A stretch of DNA of 64,000 nucleotides from Kappaphycus alvarezii (Eukaryota > Rhodophyta > Florideophyceae > Gigartinales > Solieriaceae). The position numbers and the translations under genes were made by a program. The notes below the pieces were generated by a model. The model searched no databases and was not told the DNA's origin. It saw nothing but the letters and a program-made list of their open reading frames with translations. Positions 25,405 to 39,197 of this stretch are shown piece after piece (position 1 is the first letter of the stretch; the number at the start of each line of letters is the position of its first letter). The stretch lies in the NCBI GenBank assembly GCA_002205965.3, contig NADL03000028.1:248001-312000 (forward strand), given 5' to 3'.

Positions 25405-28400
25405 GTTGCATCCTCTAAATTCTTTAGCACTCTCTCGCGCCTGCAGCTCTCCATTTAAATTCTTCTTTAATTTTCTCCGAGATCACCTTCGTTTTCTGAT
25501 ATGAAAGATGGAAGATCTCTACGCTAAAGCGAAAATCGTTTGGAAATCCAGTTACAACATACAACAAAGATTTTCCGCTCTCTATTGATGAATTTAGTTT
25601 TAACAAGTTTCAACTAATAGAATGAATGATAGAGTGTAATTACTGATCGAACTGATTTATTCAAAAGAAATTCGATAAACGACATGTCTTGGGAGTTTTG
25701 AAGCTATTGAAAGTCTTAAAATCATTTTAAATCGCTTTCGACTTCGAAGAACGGCTGGCATATAATTACGTTGAAATCTTCAAAGGTGCCCAAGCTCTGT
25801 CGCGAATCAAAGGCACTGCCTCGTAGAAACTTTATTTAAGTTAGAATCGCTGCAAATACGAATAAAATCTTTTGTAAGCGAAAAGTCTTATATAACAGTC
25901 TAAATAGAGCACTTTTACAATACTCTGAGATATGAAATGCTGAAGTTTGTGTTGGGAATATAAATTTCCTTCCTTTCATAAGAATTCGCCTCGAATTAAT
26001 TCCAGGGACATTTTTGAGTCGTTCGCTTACCGATTAGTCTACGGAGCAAAGAAAATAGAATTAAATTCTCGTCCTTCTGGGAACCGCAGAGTTTTCATCG
26101 ATCCATTCAATTAATTATTGCGGTTCAGTTATTTTAAAATTTCTATCAACAAGAATGATTGTTAATCAGAAGCATCTTATGTCCAGTAATAGAAGTCATC
26201 TGTGCGGTTGAGGCAGTCAACCCAAACTTACCCATCAATTAGTCTCTTCTCGAAGTTTTTAATGGCTCTCGTTTTCACTTTGAACTATCGATGTTTTCTA
26301 CTGCGCTCGAAGTCTCAATCGTTATAGAATACTCAAAAAGTAATATGTAAGGAGCACCAATTCTTACCAGTAGCTCCTTCGTTCAGGTGTTTGTATTGAT
26401 TGCTTTTTGTGGAGATATCGCCTTTGACAGTCAAGTTTGTGTAATCCTGTTAAGTTCAACGGGCACCGGTGTTTCTGGTATTTTCTACGCCGTCATTTGT
26501 GCAATATGGCATGGTCTCGCTCTTTTTGAGGAACCATTTTTCCTGAACAGTCATTGCCACATTTTTCAGGCTTTTTTGAAGTCTCGAGTGAAACATCACA
26601 AGAACAGACTGTCAAGTCGGCATGGGCATTGCTGTCCCGTTTAGGAAGCGGAGCACCACCCCATTAAAGAGGAGCACATGGCAAGAACCACCTACGAACA
26701 AGTCTTCATTCGACTTGGCGAGCGTCATCGACTAGTTATTCACTGTTTGCACGATGCTTGCACAACAAGCACCGACTGGAGAGTCATTCGTGTGGAAAAC
26801 AGACTGAGGAGAATTTCACGTTGCATGTGCAATCAGTAGGACCGTAGAGTTTCCAAGACGCACTAAGTAGCAGTTACACTTGAATTCCATCCGGGTAGAC
26901 GAACAAAATAAAAGGTTAAGTCATACCGTTCGACTTTGTACTCAGTCGTCGATTATCGTCAAAATAGGGAAGATACTACGAACTCTACGTAATGTATTGT
27001 ATTTTTCAGGCTATTATTTAGACCGCAAATGGAGAAAGGAAATGTGTGGGCAAGGTCTGGGACGAAAGGACATCAAGACGATACCATACTATCTCGACCA
27101 ACATTTCACCCTCTGAACAAACCAAAAAACTTGCGGTTGGCCTTCAGAAGTTTTTGAGCCCTTAGTTCTGACATTAATCAACCAATTAAATTCTCAAGGT
27201 ACGAAAATTATGGCTTTGAGCAATGTTAGTCATCTAACTACAATATTAACTGCAAAGAACTTTCAGGATGTCCGATAAAGATAAGCTACAGATTCGCCCT
27301 CTAAATGGCAAGAGCGATCAGCTACTCTCCTTTACAGGAGTCCTCGCGGCCATGAGTGATAAATGTATGTTAAGCACAATGAAGTTCTTTTTAGGCGGAT
27401 TGTAAGCAATAAATGCAACAGAGCACAGAAAACAGACAAAATATTGTTTGCGGCGGAAAATCAAGCTTGACTTTCTGTTTTTTGATCGCTTGGTCATTTG
27501 GAATACAAAGTAAATCCTAGCTAATTTATACTTAAAGAACAATTCGAAATACACCCAGCAAAAATCGCCAGAATTTCCGAACTGGGCTAAATGCGCTATT
27601 CACTCATGTGAGAGTACCTTAGTATAACATTGGCCACCACAGGAACGATGAAATGGCTTACCTAAATGAGTATCAAGATAGCTGAGTCGCTGTTCACTGG
27701 AATTTCAGTGGCCTAAATTGAAGGGCCCCTGCTCCAGCCGACCCAGGCAGCAATTAAACATGTCGCGGAAGAGGATTTGAAACTGAAATATTCGACTGCT
27801 CAGTTACGAAATGAATGGAGGCATCTGGAATCCGACGATGACCCCCAGGACTGGGAAAATTCTGCGCATACAAGTTGTTGATTTTGTGCCGATACCAATA
27901 ACCGTAGGCATAACTGTTTCCTGAAACTCCTCAATCCGGAACGGTGATTTGGTTTCCCATAAAAAAATTTTAAGTCGGCTTAGAGAAGTTAAGATAGGAC
28001 TGAATGACCCTGCGAAGAAAGAAAAGAGGCCAAATCGGTCCAAAGGTGGTCGAGCTCCATAATCACGCGTTATGACCGCCATATACGTTAAACCAGACAT
28101 AATTTTGCTATGCAATGTATATAAACCATAAGAGGAAATTCTGTGTAACTGCTAAACTTACAAGAGATTCAACCATTTTGACGGAGAAAAATGGATGCGC
28201 AAGGTCAAATAGGATATTGTTGGAAGACCCACTCTGTATGCCCCTTAGAGACCCTAGTGGTCTGGTATATTCCTATGATCCTACTTACTGTGAACATATT
28301 ACGCAAGCAAATCTGCATCCTGATTCTACTCGTATCTACTGTTTTAATTGACACTAATGATGTTTTTACCGTCTTAGATCACGATACAGACTAAGATGGC

Positions 28401-31149
28401 CTGTTCTACTTACTCAACTACCAATTTAAAGTAAGCAACGTCAAAAAAATAGGTTCTTGGGGGTGCTTTATGGGTCCCATTTATTACCCTTTGCTTATTC
28501 TAAATAAATGTACCCGGACTTAGATCGTAAACGCACGCAACAAAGCGGGTCTAGATCCCGAGACGGTAGGGGCACCGACGACGAACTAGAAAGTGACGAG
28601 CCCAAACACAGAGATACTTGATTCTGAAGAAGGGGTCTAGAGACTAGGGCAAGCAACAATACCATTTACTATAGAGGTAGCTAGGATAGGGTATACTAAG
28701 TAGTAAAAACGACCATCTGCAATCTAACGTAAAATATCCCCCAATTGCATCATATCAGCACATTACTAAGTAGAAGAAAGTGGAGTTCCCGATCAACATG
28801 TGGGTATCCACATAGAGTACAGTATCCCACGACAGCACGTGTCAAGAGTCTAGCTTCGGCTGTATGTACCGTTGACTCGTGCCAACTGTAAACTAAACAC
28901 GTTTACCGGAGCTGACAGTAGTGGGGCACTGTAATATAGAATCCAGATTAGGTTGTAAAATTTGGGAGCCCCTCGACAGTTAGCGAAAAACATGATCTCA
29001 GGGCGCACCCCTATAGAGACCGATAGCGGGTTAGTACAAGGGGTAACTCTGGTGCACTATATCCAAATGGTAGTGGCTCTACTCTTCTAGAACGAAGTAT
29101 TGCAGGTTGGAAGCACAACGATTATGCCAGAGAGTCCAATTAACATTGCAGCTTCTGAAAATACCACGTAGTAAGGTCATTGGGTCGTTCTATGCGAGAT
29201 TTCACACATGCGTATGAAATATTTCATTAAAATTGAAACTCTCATAGGTGAGGGACTATTACTTGAATATCAACCGTAGTATTCTTTGATGATGCAGGGA
29301 TGCGCCTTTACAGGCAAATATCCATGGGAACTGGTGAACATTGACATTACTGATAAAATTTCAATAGTAGTACTGTTTTACGCCATTATGACAAATCAAG
29401 CCACTTATCAAACACGAGACAGAAGTAAACAAATCACCCTAAAAGCAATATTTGCGTACAATGAAGAAATCCTGTCTGTAGAAATACGCTAGACTGTGAA
29501 GATAAAGCAACCAAGCTGCACTTCTGTGGAGCATATCAACCCTCTGATCATATTCCATCACACAAAGTAAAAATACCTTAATAATTCCCTCGACACGTCA
29601 GCAGTATATATTGCCCGACAAAAAAAATGTTATATACGGGACAGAAACTACAGCAGTAAATGAAGCCGTTGCATCATGTAAGACGGCCTAGTTTCTAATA
29701 TGCAAGTGTAAAAAGCGGTTAGAAAGGTATTGACTCATTTTGAAAAGATAAATAAGCTATGTAACCTTCATTTTGGTCATGCAATTACGCTCAGGCCGTA
29801 AAAAATTCACTTCAAAACAATCTTCTCGCTCAGTTCAAGTATACTGCATACGTTTGTGAACTCTGTACAAGAAAGAAAGAGAAACGGTTTAATGTATTCA
29901 TTATCTACTATTAAACCTTTAATTAAACCGCCAATTCTGTATGATTTTCGCAGCTGAAGAAAAAAGAAAACCATATTTTCCTACAATCGCGTGCAAATAT
30001 TCTTCCTACACGGCAAAGCTCTTTACAAAGTCTAAACATGATTTATCCAATCGATTGGTGAAATGTATATGCTACTTCTAGTAGAAACAATAACAGGAGT
30101 TCCAAGAGATCTACACAGATAGCAGATCAAAAAGTATCCCACGATGTTCCTACTAGACGGGGAAAGAGCACAAAAACTAAATGACAGCGTACACTGCCCG
30201 AAAGCACACAACGTACCGTACTGAATTATTTCAAGGGAACAGCTCTTACAGGTCAAAGTACTCATGCGATTTTGAAATTATACTGTTCGCCGTACATCGG
30301 ACGCAATTTTCACCAAATTATGTAGTAAATTGCAGACGGCAGCAACTATCTATCCATGTTCTGTTAATTCAATTCCACTGTTTACATTATACCCCTGAGA
30401 ATGACATAGACTGACTTCCTTTTCTCTCCCTAATAAGAATTAATACGTTGCACAGGAGCTTGTTCTCTTGAACGCAACGCACCAGCAATCTTCTCAGGTA
30501 CTAATTTGATTAAATAATTTTATTTTTTAAAATCCCAGAACTGCAGAATGAATACCGATGCTCTATTTCCCTTTCATTTCTACGGCGATTACCGCTGAAT
30601 TTTAATACAGTTTTGTGTTTAGGACAGTCTGTCATTGTTGATTGTTAGTCTACAGTTGTAAGCAACGTTTTTGTTTGTTTGTGTTCTTGGTTGCTCCATC
30701 AGTCCCCTGTGAAAACTTTTGTTAGAGGTCATTGGGCTGAATACTGGTGGATTTTTTTTGGTCTGGTTCTTGGTTTAAAAGGTATCTAGGTCTGATAGCG
30801 GGTGCAGATTGATGTCGGCGCAGTGACGGGTGATCTGCAGTTTTCTCAATAGTCTGGTCAGCATTTCGGCACTTTTTTGCTCATGGAGCGTGTTTTGCGT
30901 CGACTATTTTTCCTATGTAAATTGTGCAGGATGTGATGTTATGTAATTTTTTAGTTTGCGTTATTTCTTTGCGTGTCAGATTTCAATACATAGATGTCGA
31001 ATGAATTGTCGCTGGAAAGTTTTGTTTATGGGACCGGCGGAACTTCTAAGTCATTTGGGAGCGTACGAAGTTAGAAGTTGTCGCAAACAGTTTGAAGAGT
31101 TCTGTGATAGAAGATCCCATGTGTTCAGATACCTTTTAGGTAATATGTT

Positions 31150-32830
31150 GTCCATTTCAGAAAGTTTATTGTAGTGCGGTGTGCTGTTGCATGCATTCTG
31201 CCAGTTTGTTGACGTATTATTGTAAATCTAGACGCGAGCTGTAAGTGTCGTACTAGATACCTCTAAGTATGGATTTGTATTGGCGCTTGGACTCAGGTGG
31301 GAATTTAGGTGTGTTGGTGGCATCCTGTCTGTTCATGTAATAAGATAGAGTTGTGAGCAGTTGGTTTCTGTGCTTTAATCATGTTTTTGCGAAAAAGGGA
31401 TAGAATGGAATATAGTTGGGAGAAATGGATGTCAACTAAGGCGGTTAGATTAATTTGACGTTTCAAATAATTTCTAGGGTTACCGAGAGTGCTGATTTTA
31501 TATTTTGAGTCACGGGACATCGAAGAGGTTTTCGATGTTGAACTGCAAAAAGATGGTCGGTAGGAAGTCTTCTATGTTCACCGCGACCAGTATAGGGTGT
31601 AAAATTTTTTTTTTGTGAACAGACATGGATCTCCATGGATTTTATGTTAGCCATGTGGCCGGAGGTGGTATTAAAGACCCTTTTGATAGGTGTTGGTGTT
31701 TGCCAGGGTGCCATTACAATTATTGAACAGGACTCCGGTATGGTTGCTGTGGTGCTTCTCACTATCTAGTAAAGGCTGCTCTCTCATGTATACCGATTCG
31801 CCTTGGGTATCACGTTCATGTAGATAGGATGCCTTAATCTATCTTCCTACCATGGTACGCAGCGAATGAGACGATTGCGCGGACAATATTCTTCTCAGTG
31901 GTATGGTTCGGATCATAGTAAAAGTACAGCTGCATGTGATTTCCCCGGACAAAGAGGTAAGCCTCTAGATACAAGGATATGGTACGGAGTTCTTGCACAG
32001 ATAGGTCATTCTGAGAGTGATGACTTTTGCAGGTCGTGATATTTGGTTGCTGTGTACCCATGGAAAGTTTTCCACTAGTTCCAACATTTCGAGTTCTTTT
32101 GTGTTTCGACTCATAGCGCTGCGTCTGAATGTCTTCGAGCCTGGAACTTGTTGTGCGTGGGTTCGATAAATCCGGGGTATCGGTGGAGCTTCGATAAATC
32201 GCTGGGGTGTGGCTTTGGTGGCTATGTTAGTAGTTCGGCTTGGGCACATGTTTTACGGGCCGTAGCTGGCAGCTCGGTCCTGGAGACAATTGTCGATGGG
32301 AGGATTCCACACGCGCATGAGTGAGTCAATCAGAGTATCGTGCAACGTACAAAATCAGCTCTGGGATCGAGTTTGACCATGGATTTTGGATAGTCATGTG
32401 GTGGTATCCTTCGAAAACGACTATTCTAGCAGGGCAAGGGAGAGAACAATTGATCGAAAGGATGTTTATAGTATCCAGGTGCCTCATGATATTGAACTTA
32501 TTGGCGGTGTCCTGAGGGTCTTCTTGTCAAAACTCGCCGATAATTTTGCAGTTTTGACGGTGGTCCTTTTGTACTTCATCAGCGTGAGCTTTCTCTGTCC
32601 GACTCGGGAGTTCTCATGGAGTTGGTTTTCGGTTTGATTTTGGAACTGCTTGACTTCAGGTTCGTAAGGGACAAGGAGGTTGTTGCTGAGCAACTTCTGA
32701 GCATTGTCAATGCAGATGGTGTGCCGAGATGTGCTGTGCAATATTTTCAGTACAGCGAAGTGCAGCGATGTAAGGCGACTAAAGCGGTCTAGTGATGGTG
32801 TCAAATAGTCATACAGGAAACAGCTTTCAA
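31150..32830 (-). mobile_element. Decayed Ty1/copia retrotransposon (integrase and reverse transcriptase)
   Basis: Read on the minus strand from high to low coordinates. An integrase core begins LDRFSRLTSLHF (about 32,790) with CIDNAQKLLSNNLL and then VGQRKLTLMKYKRTTVKTAK, which matches the copia block NGVAERKNRTLM...AKLP. The linker and RT follow: SAMSRNTKELEMLE (about 32,110), YYDPNHTTEKNIVRAIVSFA (about 31,900), YMREQP (other frame, about 31,760) and a DPCLFT block (about 31,620). IN before RT is the copia order. Many stops and frameshifts. Gag and protease upstream of 32.9 kb are not recognisable, and LTRs were not found. Confidence 0.75.
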
Positions 32831-35481
32831 AATCTTAGAACGTAAGGAAGTGTGGTTTGCCGTTTTTCGAGGCATTTCTCACTGGTCCGGAGGTTTCGTT
32901 GCTGAAATAAGCTCCGATGCGGTGATGCTTTCTGCTTTGTTTGCGTTGCGATTAAATGAGCTCGGCATGTCTGAAGGGAAGGCAGACCAGAAGGAGCAGG
33001 GCTTTGGAGAAGGATTCTGATAGGAGTGGAATTGTTCGGGCTCGTGCTATAGTTAAAATGCAGCGGGGAGGTCATGTTTAAGGAAAATATGCCACTGGTG
33101 GAGGTCGTAGGTGAGCTCGGGCTGGATTCTGGTTTTGGCGGAAAATTTGTTACAGGTTACGTTCGTTGTTGTTCTTGATGCTGGTGGCGCTGCTTACAGT
33201 TTTTTTTGCAGTTGTAGTCGATTTAGGTGCTATAATAGAAATTGGTGGAGGGCGTTTTTGTAGGTTTTGACGGTAGGGTGGGCTGGTATGGTATAGTCTG
33301 TGGTTTAATTCGGCGTGCGGAAAGCAACGTAGCCTTACGTTCAGCCTAAGCTTTCGAAAATATTACATTTTCATGTAGGTAGCGACCTTGCTCAGATAGA
33401 GACCATGGGCCCTTGCAGATGATTTAGTTTTTGCATTGATGGTGCTGGTTGAGTAATTCTATTGCATCGGTGAAGATCACCTGTCAGAATCGATAGAAAA
33501 CGGCACAAACAGAGATAAGGTTATGCTTCAGGTCCTGGTAGACCTACGGAGGGAATAAGATTCGATAATTTGGTGTCGCCTACAGGTGATTTGATCCATT
33601 GAGTGTGCATTGTTAAGGTGATTCTATTTTAAGTGCTTCAGATCTTGATAGAAAAGGCGGGGAGTGGGATTCGATTATTCTGTTTCATCTACACGGAAAA
33701 ACAGCCTTTTTTGTGCATTGGTAGGGACTCCGTGGAAGTCAGCTATAGAATGAAAATCATAAGTTTTGAGTGGAGGTAAGGAGTTTTTTAAGGTGGATAA
33801 GATGTGTGGAGGAGTAGATAAATATATAACGTCAGAATAGTCTTTTTGCTTTTGTCTTGTTGTCTGCGTGGTTTCTATGATGTTAAAAAGCTCCATATCA
33901 ATTTCAGAGTAGTAGATCTGAGTCTTTCTGGCTTGAATGTTGCCGCTAAAACCGCCGCAATCTCAAGGAAAATCTACTGCTCCTAATTGTAGTGCAATGC
34001 ACCGAACTGGACCTAGAAAGGTAAAGCTCCCTATTGCATAAAGCAATGGCTACTCGGTGTTCGACGCCACTTTCTATTTGCTCCTCTGCAGGGTAGTAGC
34101 TCGAGAGTTCTAACTCAAGTTGTAGAGGCTTTGACAAGCAAGGGGAAATATTGGACAAAAGAGAGTTGATATGCCTTCTGCGTAGGATACCACAAAGGGC
34201 AAGAGCCATCGATAATCGTCCTCGGCGCAACAGGACACAAGGGATACACATCCTCCCTGTAGGGACAAACACACCAAAAGTTACAAACCTGAACAATGAA
34301 CAGGCTACTAAGCCAAGCTGGCGGTCGGGGCTGAAGGGGTAGATACTACTATAGCTGCAAGCACGGGAGCCTTAGCGAAAAGGGCTTGACGTTGTAGGAG
34401 CAACAACCTACAGCCAAACCGAACAACGGTGAAGAAGTCGGTACTTCAGGTATCTGTTACTCGTACTGGCACTCAGGCCAAACAATAAATGCTAAGTTGG
34501 AAGTTAGCTCGTTAGGCTAGCTCACTAGTTAGGACACTTGTCACTCTGTTAGCTTGTTAGCAATAAATAAATATCAGGGTCCATTAGGGGACCACTACTA
34601 TGCCCAGTTGGGTCAGTCTACTGTAAAGAGTCACTGTAATAGTGCTAACACAAGATGGGCACGTGCCTCCAACATGAAGCTCGAAAAACGAGTACAAAAT
34701 TAGGTTATTAGAACCATTAAATAAATTACCGTGGGATTGCACTACACGAACTTGCAAATATATAGAGGCCATCATCTGCGCTCAAGTGATAGGATGCTGT
34801 TCGAGGTACTCCACTTTATCTGTGACCTCCTGGATAAGTATTGCTATGGCAACAGATTAAGTTATCGGTGGTCACTGGCCATGCCATTAGCTAGAGGCTG
34901 CTGCACTGCTTCGATGAGTTGGAAGGGAGTGAGGCCGTGTCCGGTTCGATGACGAGGTTGGATACCGGTGGAGGGATGGAATCAATGAGGGCCCCTAGAA
35001 GGACGTTTCTTTTGTCTCTATGCGACTTGCGTTGCACGGGGCTACAGATAGTTAGGGGTTGGATTTTTACGAGGTCGATTGGGTTGATCGATGCTGCTGT
35101 ACCTTTGACCGAGATGAGAGAAGGGCATAGTCGGAGTTGTCTAAGCTGGCGATTCTCGGTATATTGATCGATCCACATTGTGAGGTATGAATGGATGGTA
35201 AGATGGTTGATTCTTTACAGCGATCTTAGTGAGGCGGAGAATTTCAAGCGGTATGTAGCTGAACGGGGCCCGGGCTGCCAGATTAGCTGATCTAGGCTCC
35301 GAAGGAGCGTGAGCAGCTGGTTTTAAGCGGATGCAGAGTAGGTTATAAGCCTATGTCGGGGAAATGATGAGTCTAAGGACCGGGTATCAATTAGTTAGTG
35401 GTAGCGTCTATGCCTATATTATGTGAAGTAAAGACAGAAGCTCTCTTTTAGTCTTAGCTCTGTGGAGTCTTTTTAGTACTC
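32831..35481. other. Unassigned region beside the first copia remnant
   Basis: Short open frames only (33,675-33,896, 33,946-34,296 and 34,891-35,178 on the minus strand). The nearer part may be decayed gag-protease of the adjacent copia element, but I could not identify a domain. An LTR-like stretch lies at about 34,480-34,600. Confidence 0.4.
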
Positions 35482-35752
35482 TGTGTACAACACCGACGAT
35501 CGACGTGTGAATGTAGCACCCGGGGTCCGGTTTTCCTGCCAATTCTTCTCCCTTTGGTTGTCTGGTTCATGTCTTGCCGCCACCTCAGACGAAACGGCAC
35601 TATCTGATGCATTCTTTATAGGTTTTCCTATGTGCCTTGCCCATGCGTCGAGTGGCAAAAAAATAATCACACTATAGCATGAAGTCGCTAGCGACAAGTG
35701 TACTGTATGATACACTATGGCTTCATTAAAATTAAAAATGATATTACCTTTC
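35482..35752 (-). repeat. 3' LTR of the copia element
   Basis: Matches 42,532-42,802; best blocks are GCGACAAGTGTACTGTATGAT and CTCAGACGxAAxGGCA. It contains a perfect 12-bp palindrome GTCGCTAGCGAC. Weak similarity extends about 15 bp further left in both copies, so the ends are approximate. Confidence 0.75.
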
Positions 35753-35899
35753 ACAGTCCCCTCACTCTAAGTACGAGCGCTCTCATCTCGAGTAAAAAAT
35801 TGTACTATTTGAGTGGAATCATGTTCAGTTGTGAATGTAGAGTCAAGGGAGCTATTCGACGCAACCTTTGTTAGAGCATCAGCAATGTTGAGATTTCGC

Positions 35900-36253
35900 T
35901 AATCAAGCCGACTTTATTAATTAACATCTTCTCGAACGCCTCTCTGGCGGCGGCAATATTGATCATTAATATTATTTCGGAGGTACTGGTGACATGGTTA
36001 CTACGTCAAACATTTGCTTGATCGTGAAAATTCTTATAGGAATTGGATTTCCATACACTCTTTCCAGATAATGCGTGAGCATGCATGAAGAGTAAAAAGC
36101 CCGAAAAAGCCTATATTCTCCACCTAAGATAGACCACACGACCCTTCGGCACTTCTGATGGACAAAATCAAGTATTGTGCCGTTTGAAAGCATAATGATG
36201 TACCCAATTTGTGAGTTCATTCCATGGTTGAGCAAAACGAAGCATCTGTGCAA
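35900..36253 (-). pseudogene. copia RNase H remnant
   Basis: LLNHGMNSQIGYIIMLSNG, then QKCRRVVWSILGGE, then THYLERVYGNPIPIRIFT and MFDVVT match the RNase H domain of algal and fungal copia elements (SQLGYI, KCRRVTRSVLGGE, LxxLLGRxIPLxxxTDS, LFDVIT). It reads on as INxIDIAAAREAF. The first catalytic Asp appears lost. Confidence 0.8.
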
Positions 36254-36509
36254 ACCAAGGAGTCAGTGTTCGTGATCCAGTTTGGGTACCTCAGCGCAAT
36301 TTGGGTGCCTTTAAGTTTCTTTACGGCGTATTAGGCAGCTGTGTAATTTTTCCGAAAATGTTTTCGTTTCCTTGCGCCGACTTATTTACAGCCCAATAAC
36401 ATCACGTGTGTGTGGGTTGTCCATTATAGCGACCCCTAGCTCTTCTTAGCCGGTAAAGTTCGAATTGAATTGATGATAGAGAGCCTACCATCGTATTCAA
36501 TCTGGTCAA

Positions 36510-37305
36510 TTAGACGGAGTCCTCGTTTTTACGACGTATAAGCATCTCAAAAAAGTGTTTTTTGTTCCATTTTCCTTCTTTTGACTCCAAATCGGAGCTC
36601 ACTTTTGTGGTGACAGATTCAAAATCGCCATCGGCCGCTCCTATTTTGTCGAATACATAAACTTTCAGGGCTCCGGATGACCCACTTTTATCCTGCATGT
36701 CTTGCAAATAAACTGATTGATCTCCCGGGGTCGGGGTGAGGCACAGCTTTTCATTCATATAGCTGCGTACCGTGTCCATCCAATAAACTCCGCATTCGAA
36801 TAGACAGTATAGAGGTCGACGGAACTTGAGTATTTTGATTCGGCTCTAGGCCAAAGTACTTAAGGTCCTCCTGGGGAGGCTAGGGATATATCTCACGCTT
36901 CGAAGGCTCATAACTTTGTAGGTATGCTTGAGTGATGTCATTGCTGAAGATTCGGTATCCTATAAAAACTGCAAACTATACTACAATTGTATTGACTTTG
37001 ATACATCTTGGGAATGTAGTGGACAATTATTTTTTACAGTTGTCTCTTTGTCCTTGGATAACGAATCTTTTCTTTGGCTCTTCGCTTGGTTTACCCGAAT
37101 GTTTAAGGGCTAGGGTAAACCTGCCGCCAAGTAGATTTGCGTTTTCGGTACTTTGCCTTTGTGATCGATTCCGAATTTTTTTCGACACATCAGGCCTTAT
37201 ATCTCCTGTCTTTGGCCTCGCCAAACCCTTTGTGAATCCTCTCGGGTCATTTTTAGGATTGTGGCGGCAATGAGTTTCAATTGCACATATTTCAGACACC
37301 TTCAA
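36510..37305 (-). pseudogene. copia reverse transcriptase remnant
   Basis: GGRFTLALKHSGKPSEEPKK then RFVIQGQRD (about 37,170-37,040) and FSNDITQAYLQ (about 36,940) are the N-terminal RT blocks. MDTVRSYMNEKL, DQSVYLQDM and LKVYVFDKIGAADGDFE (36,779-36,600) are the later blocks. The catalytic YVDD has become YVFDK, so the enzyme is dead. Confidence 0.8.
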
Positions 37306-37367
37306 CGGCTCGCATTTTCTATGATTGTTTTGGTTCTCCCTTGGGCCGAGTAGTATTTCATCTAGTG

Positions 37368-38253
37368 CTATAGGATTATCCTGTCCAAGGTTTCCGCTAC
37401 GTAGCTCATACCTTTTGTACCTTTGTCTCGATCCGCAGAGAGTTTGACATTTTTTCTACCGCTGAACTCGAGGATCATGATCTTACTATATGCATAGAGT
37501 ACCTTTAATGGCCCTTTCCATGCAACTCTATTGTCACTGAAGACAATTGTATCGTCCCCATCGCAAAGAGTTGTCATTGCAGTTCCCAAGCCTTACTCAT
37601 GAGGGCTCTAGATACCCTGTTGGCGGCTTTTTCCGGTTCCATCTCTTTGCGAGCGTCATTAGCGCTCTCATGCGTTCCATCTAAGGTAATAGCTCGAAAT
37701 AGATTAAGTGAGAAGCGTTCCCTAGCACCAAATAAAACTAGTGGCAGGACTAATCCATTTGGCCCGGCCTGACGTTAAGAGCCTGACTGCAGTTTCGAGG
37801 GTTTTCGATTCGATTCATGTTTCTGTTCTCGGATTGACTTTGCGGTTTGTTTTGAATTAGGAATTAATGGTATCATTTTCATACTCCTAGAGGATTGTGG
37901 CTCTCCTCACCGGCTATAGTCGACGAAACACTTGCATTCTGCAATATATTACTAAACTTGAGGTATTAAGACTGCGGACATGCATCCACGGGAGTTTTCT
38001 AGTGCGTTTCCTACATTTGAAACGACCAATACGCCAAGTCAAGTTCCCTTATATCACCTTTAGATTCTCTAGGGAGTACATATGCAGCATTCAACTTTGT
38101 ATCCTTGTCAACGATGTTAAAATGGGGATTCCTTTAATTAAAAAATATAATCATAGGTCACAACACGGTTGTAACATTCTCATTTCGAAGGCTGACTCGA
38201 AAGCGCATTTCTCGCCAAGCGGGCAGATACCGCGGGAGTTCTCCTTTTTTTAG
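37368..38253 (-). pseudogene. copia integrase C-terminal region remnant
   Basis: The frame with LPLVLFGARERFSLNLF, then NDARKEMEPEKAANRVSRAL (about 37,760-37,600), then TIVFSDNRVAWKGPLKVLY (about 37,550-37,490) matches the end of copia integrases (LVFGAxPR, AxRKAMxEVxKLxAKRxVxxAL, W-x-GP-x-x-V). The catalytic core itself is too decayed to mark. Confidence 0.65.
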
Positions 38254-38310
38254 GGTATACGGTTTTCCTTGCGATCATTCTTCGGGTCCCGTCCTACGTA
38301 GAATATAATA

Positions 38311-38336
38311 CAGTGCGCGAAATTCACTTATCCACC
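38311..38336 (+). repeat. Left terminal inverted repeat of the Tc1/mariner element
   Basis: CAGTG(C/T)GCGAAATTCACTTA is shared with the reverse complement of the right end. It is preceded by TA. Confidence 0.9.
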
Positions 38337-39197
38337 TGTCCTGACTCAACGAAGGCACGCAGCTGTAAACCTTACCCCTGAACTACGTTTCGATGCTGAA
38401 TCGAACCGTAAATTTGGTTCTATAAAAATCTAGATGGGAAGAGAGCTATGAACAAAAATCTACAAAGGGCACACTAAAGCCGCGAAACTAATTAGACCCT
38501 ATGACTTTTATTCCATCGCAACATACGCAACTCAGTACTTGTCTCTTCTCCTTTCGCATCAATGATAAACAACAACTTCCTCTGAATACTGCGGTACAAC
38601 TTAAACATATGGTCCGTCGAAATTGACTTCCAGGCATCGACCACGCACTCTTAAGCTCCTGCGCATTTCCGTACTGCTTTCCCCTCTTGAAAAACTGCCC
38701 GAGCCAAAATGCCCCATGCATTCTCAATTATGCGTCAGGGACTCGAATGCCAAGGCAGCACGCGAATAGACTTCTCCTGGAGCCACCGACTGGTCTCCCC
38801 AGAGGTATGGATAGGGGCATTATCTTGTGGAAATAACCATGTCTGCTGCTCTCGAAATACTTCTGCAGCAAAAGGATTAGTCCATCGGTCAGGATATTAC
38901 AATAATTTCTCGAATTCTGATTCCCTTCGGACACAATCAATTCGGGAACACCGTATACGAAATGAACCCTCAAACCATGAGCGAACCGCCCCCTGTTGAC
39001 GTGTAGAAAATCGTTTCGGTTCCGTCCTCAAATCATGCCAGAGAGAGGTTAAACTTCTTCTCATCGGTAAATATCACCATTATCCATAATGGTGACCCCT
39101 TCTGGTACTTCCACTATCCCACTGAAGCCTTCCTTCCTTATGGCGCGGGAGCATTTGCGTGACCTTATTCATCTTCCTGTACTTGATTTGGTCACAA

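Larger units (their letters stand above)
15574..31150. other. AT-rich gene desert
   Basis: About 15.5 kb with no recognisable gene. No open frame longer than about 105 codons, and none of the short ones has a family signature. Composition is strikingly AT-rich, with many A and T runs from about 16 to 26 kb, and more balanced near 26.4-29 kb. It holds an LTR-like stretch near 18.4 kb and a 42-nt palindrome at 25,363. It may be very old decayed transposon DNA; I cannot show that. Confidence 0.55.

Noticed and set aside
29286..29492. Small plus-strand frame considered as a retroelement fragment
   Set aside because: No conserved block could be aligned; left unassigned in the gene desert.
34891..35178. 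95-codon minus-strand frame as a copia protease
   Set aside because: Some resemblance in wording, but no active-site D-T/S-G and no alignment over a useful length.
35690..35701. GTCGCTAGCGAC palindrome as a regulatory operator
   Set aside because: It lies inside a copia LTR and has a counterpart in the other LTR, so it belongs to the element.
37897..38253. 118-codon plus-strand open frame
   Set aside because: It overlaps the minus-strand copia integrase remnant and has no recognisable domain.
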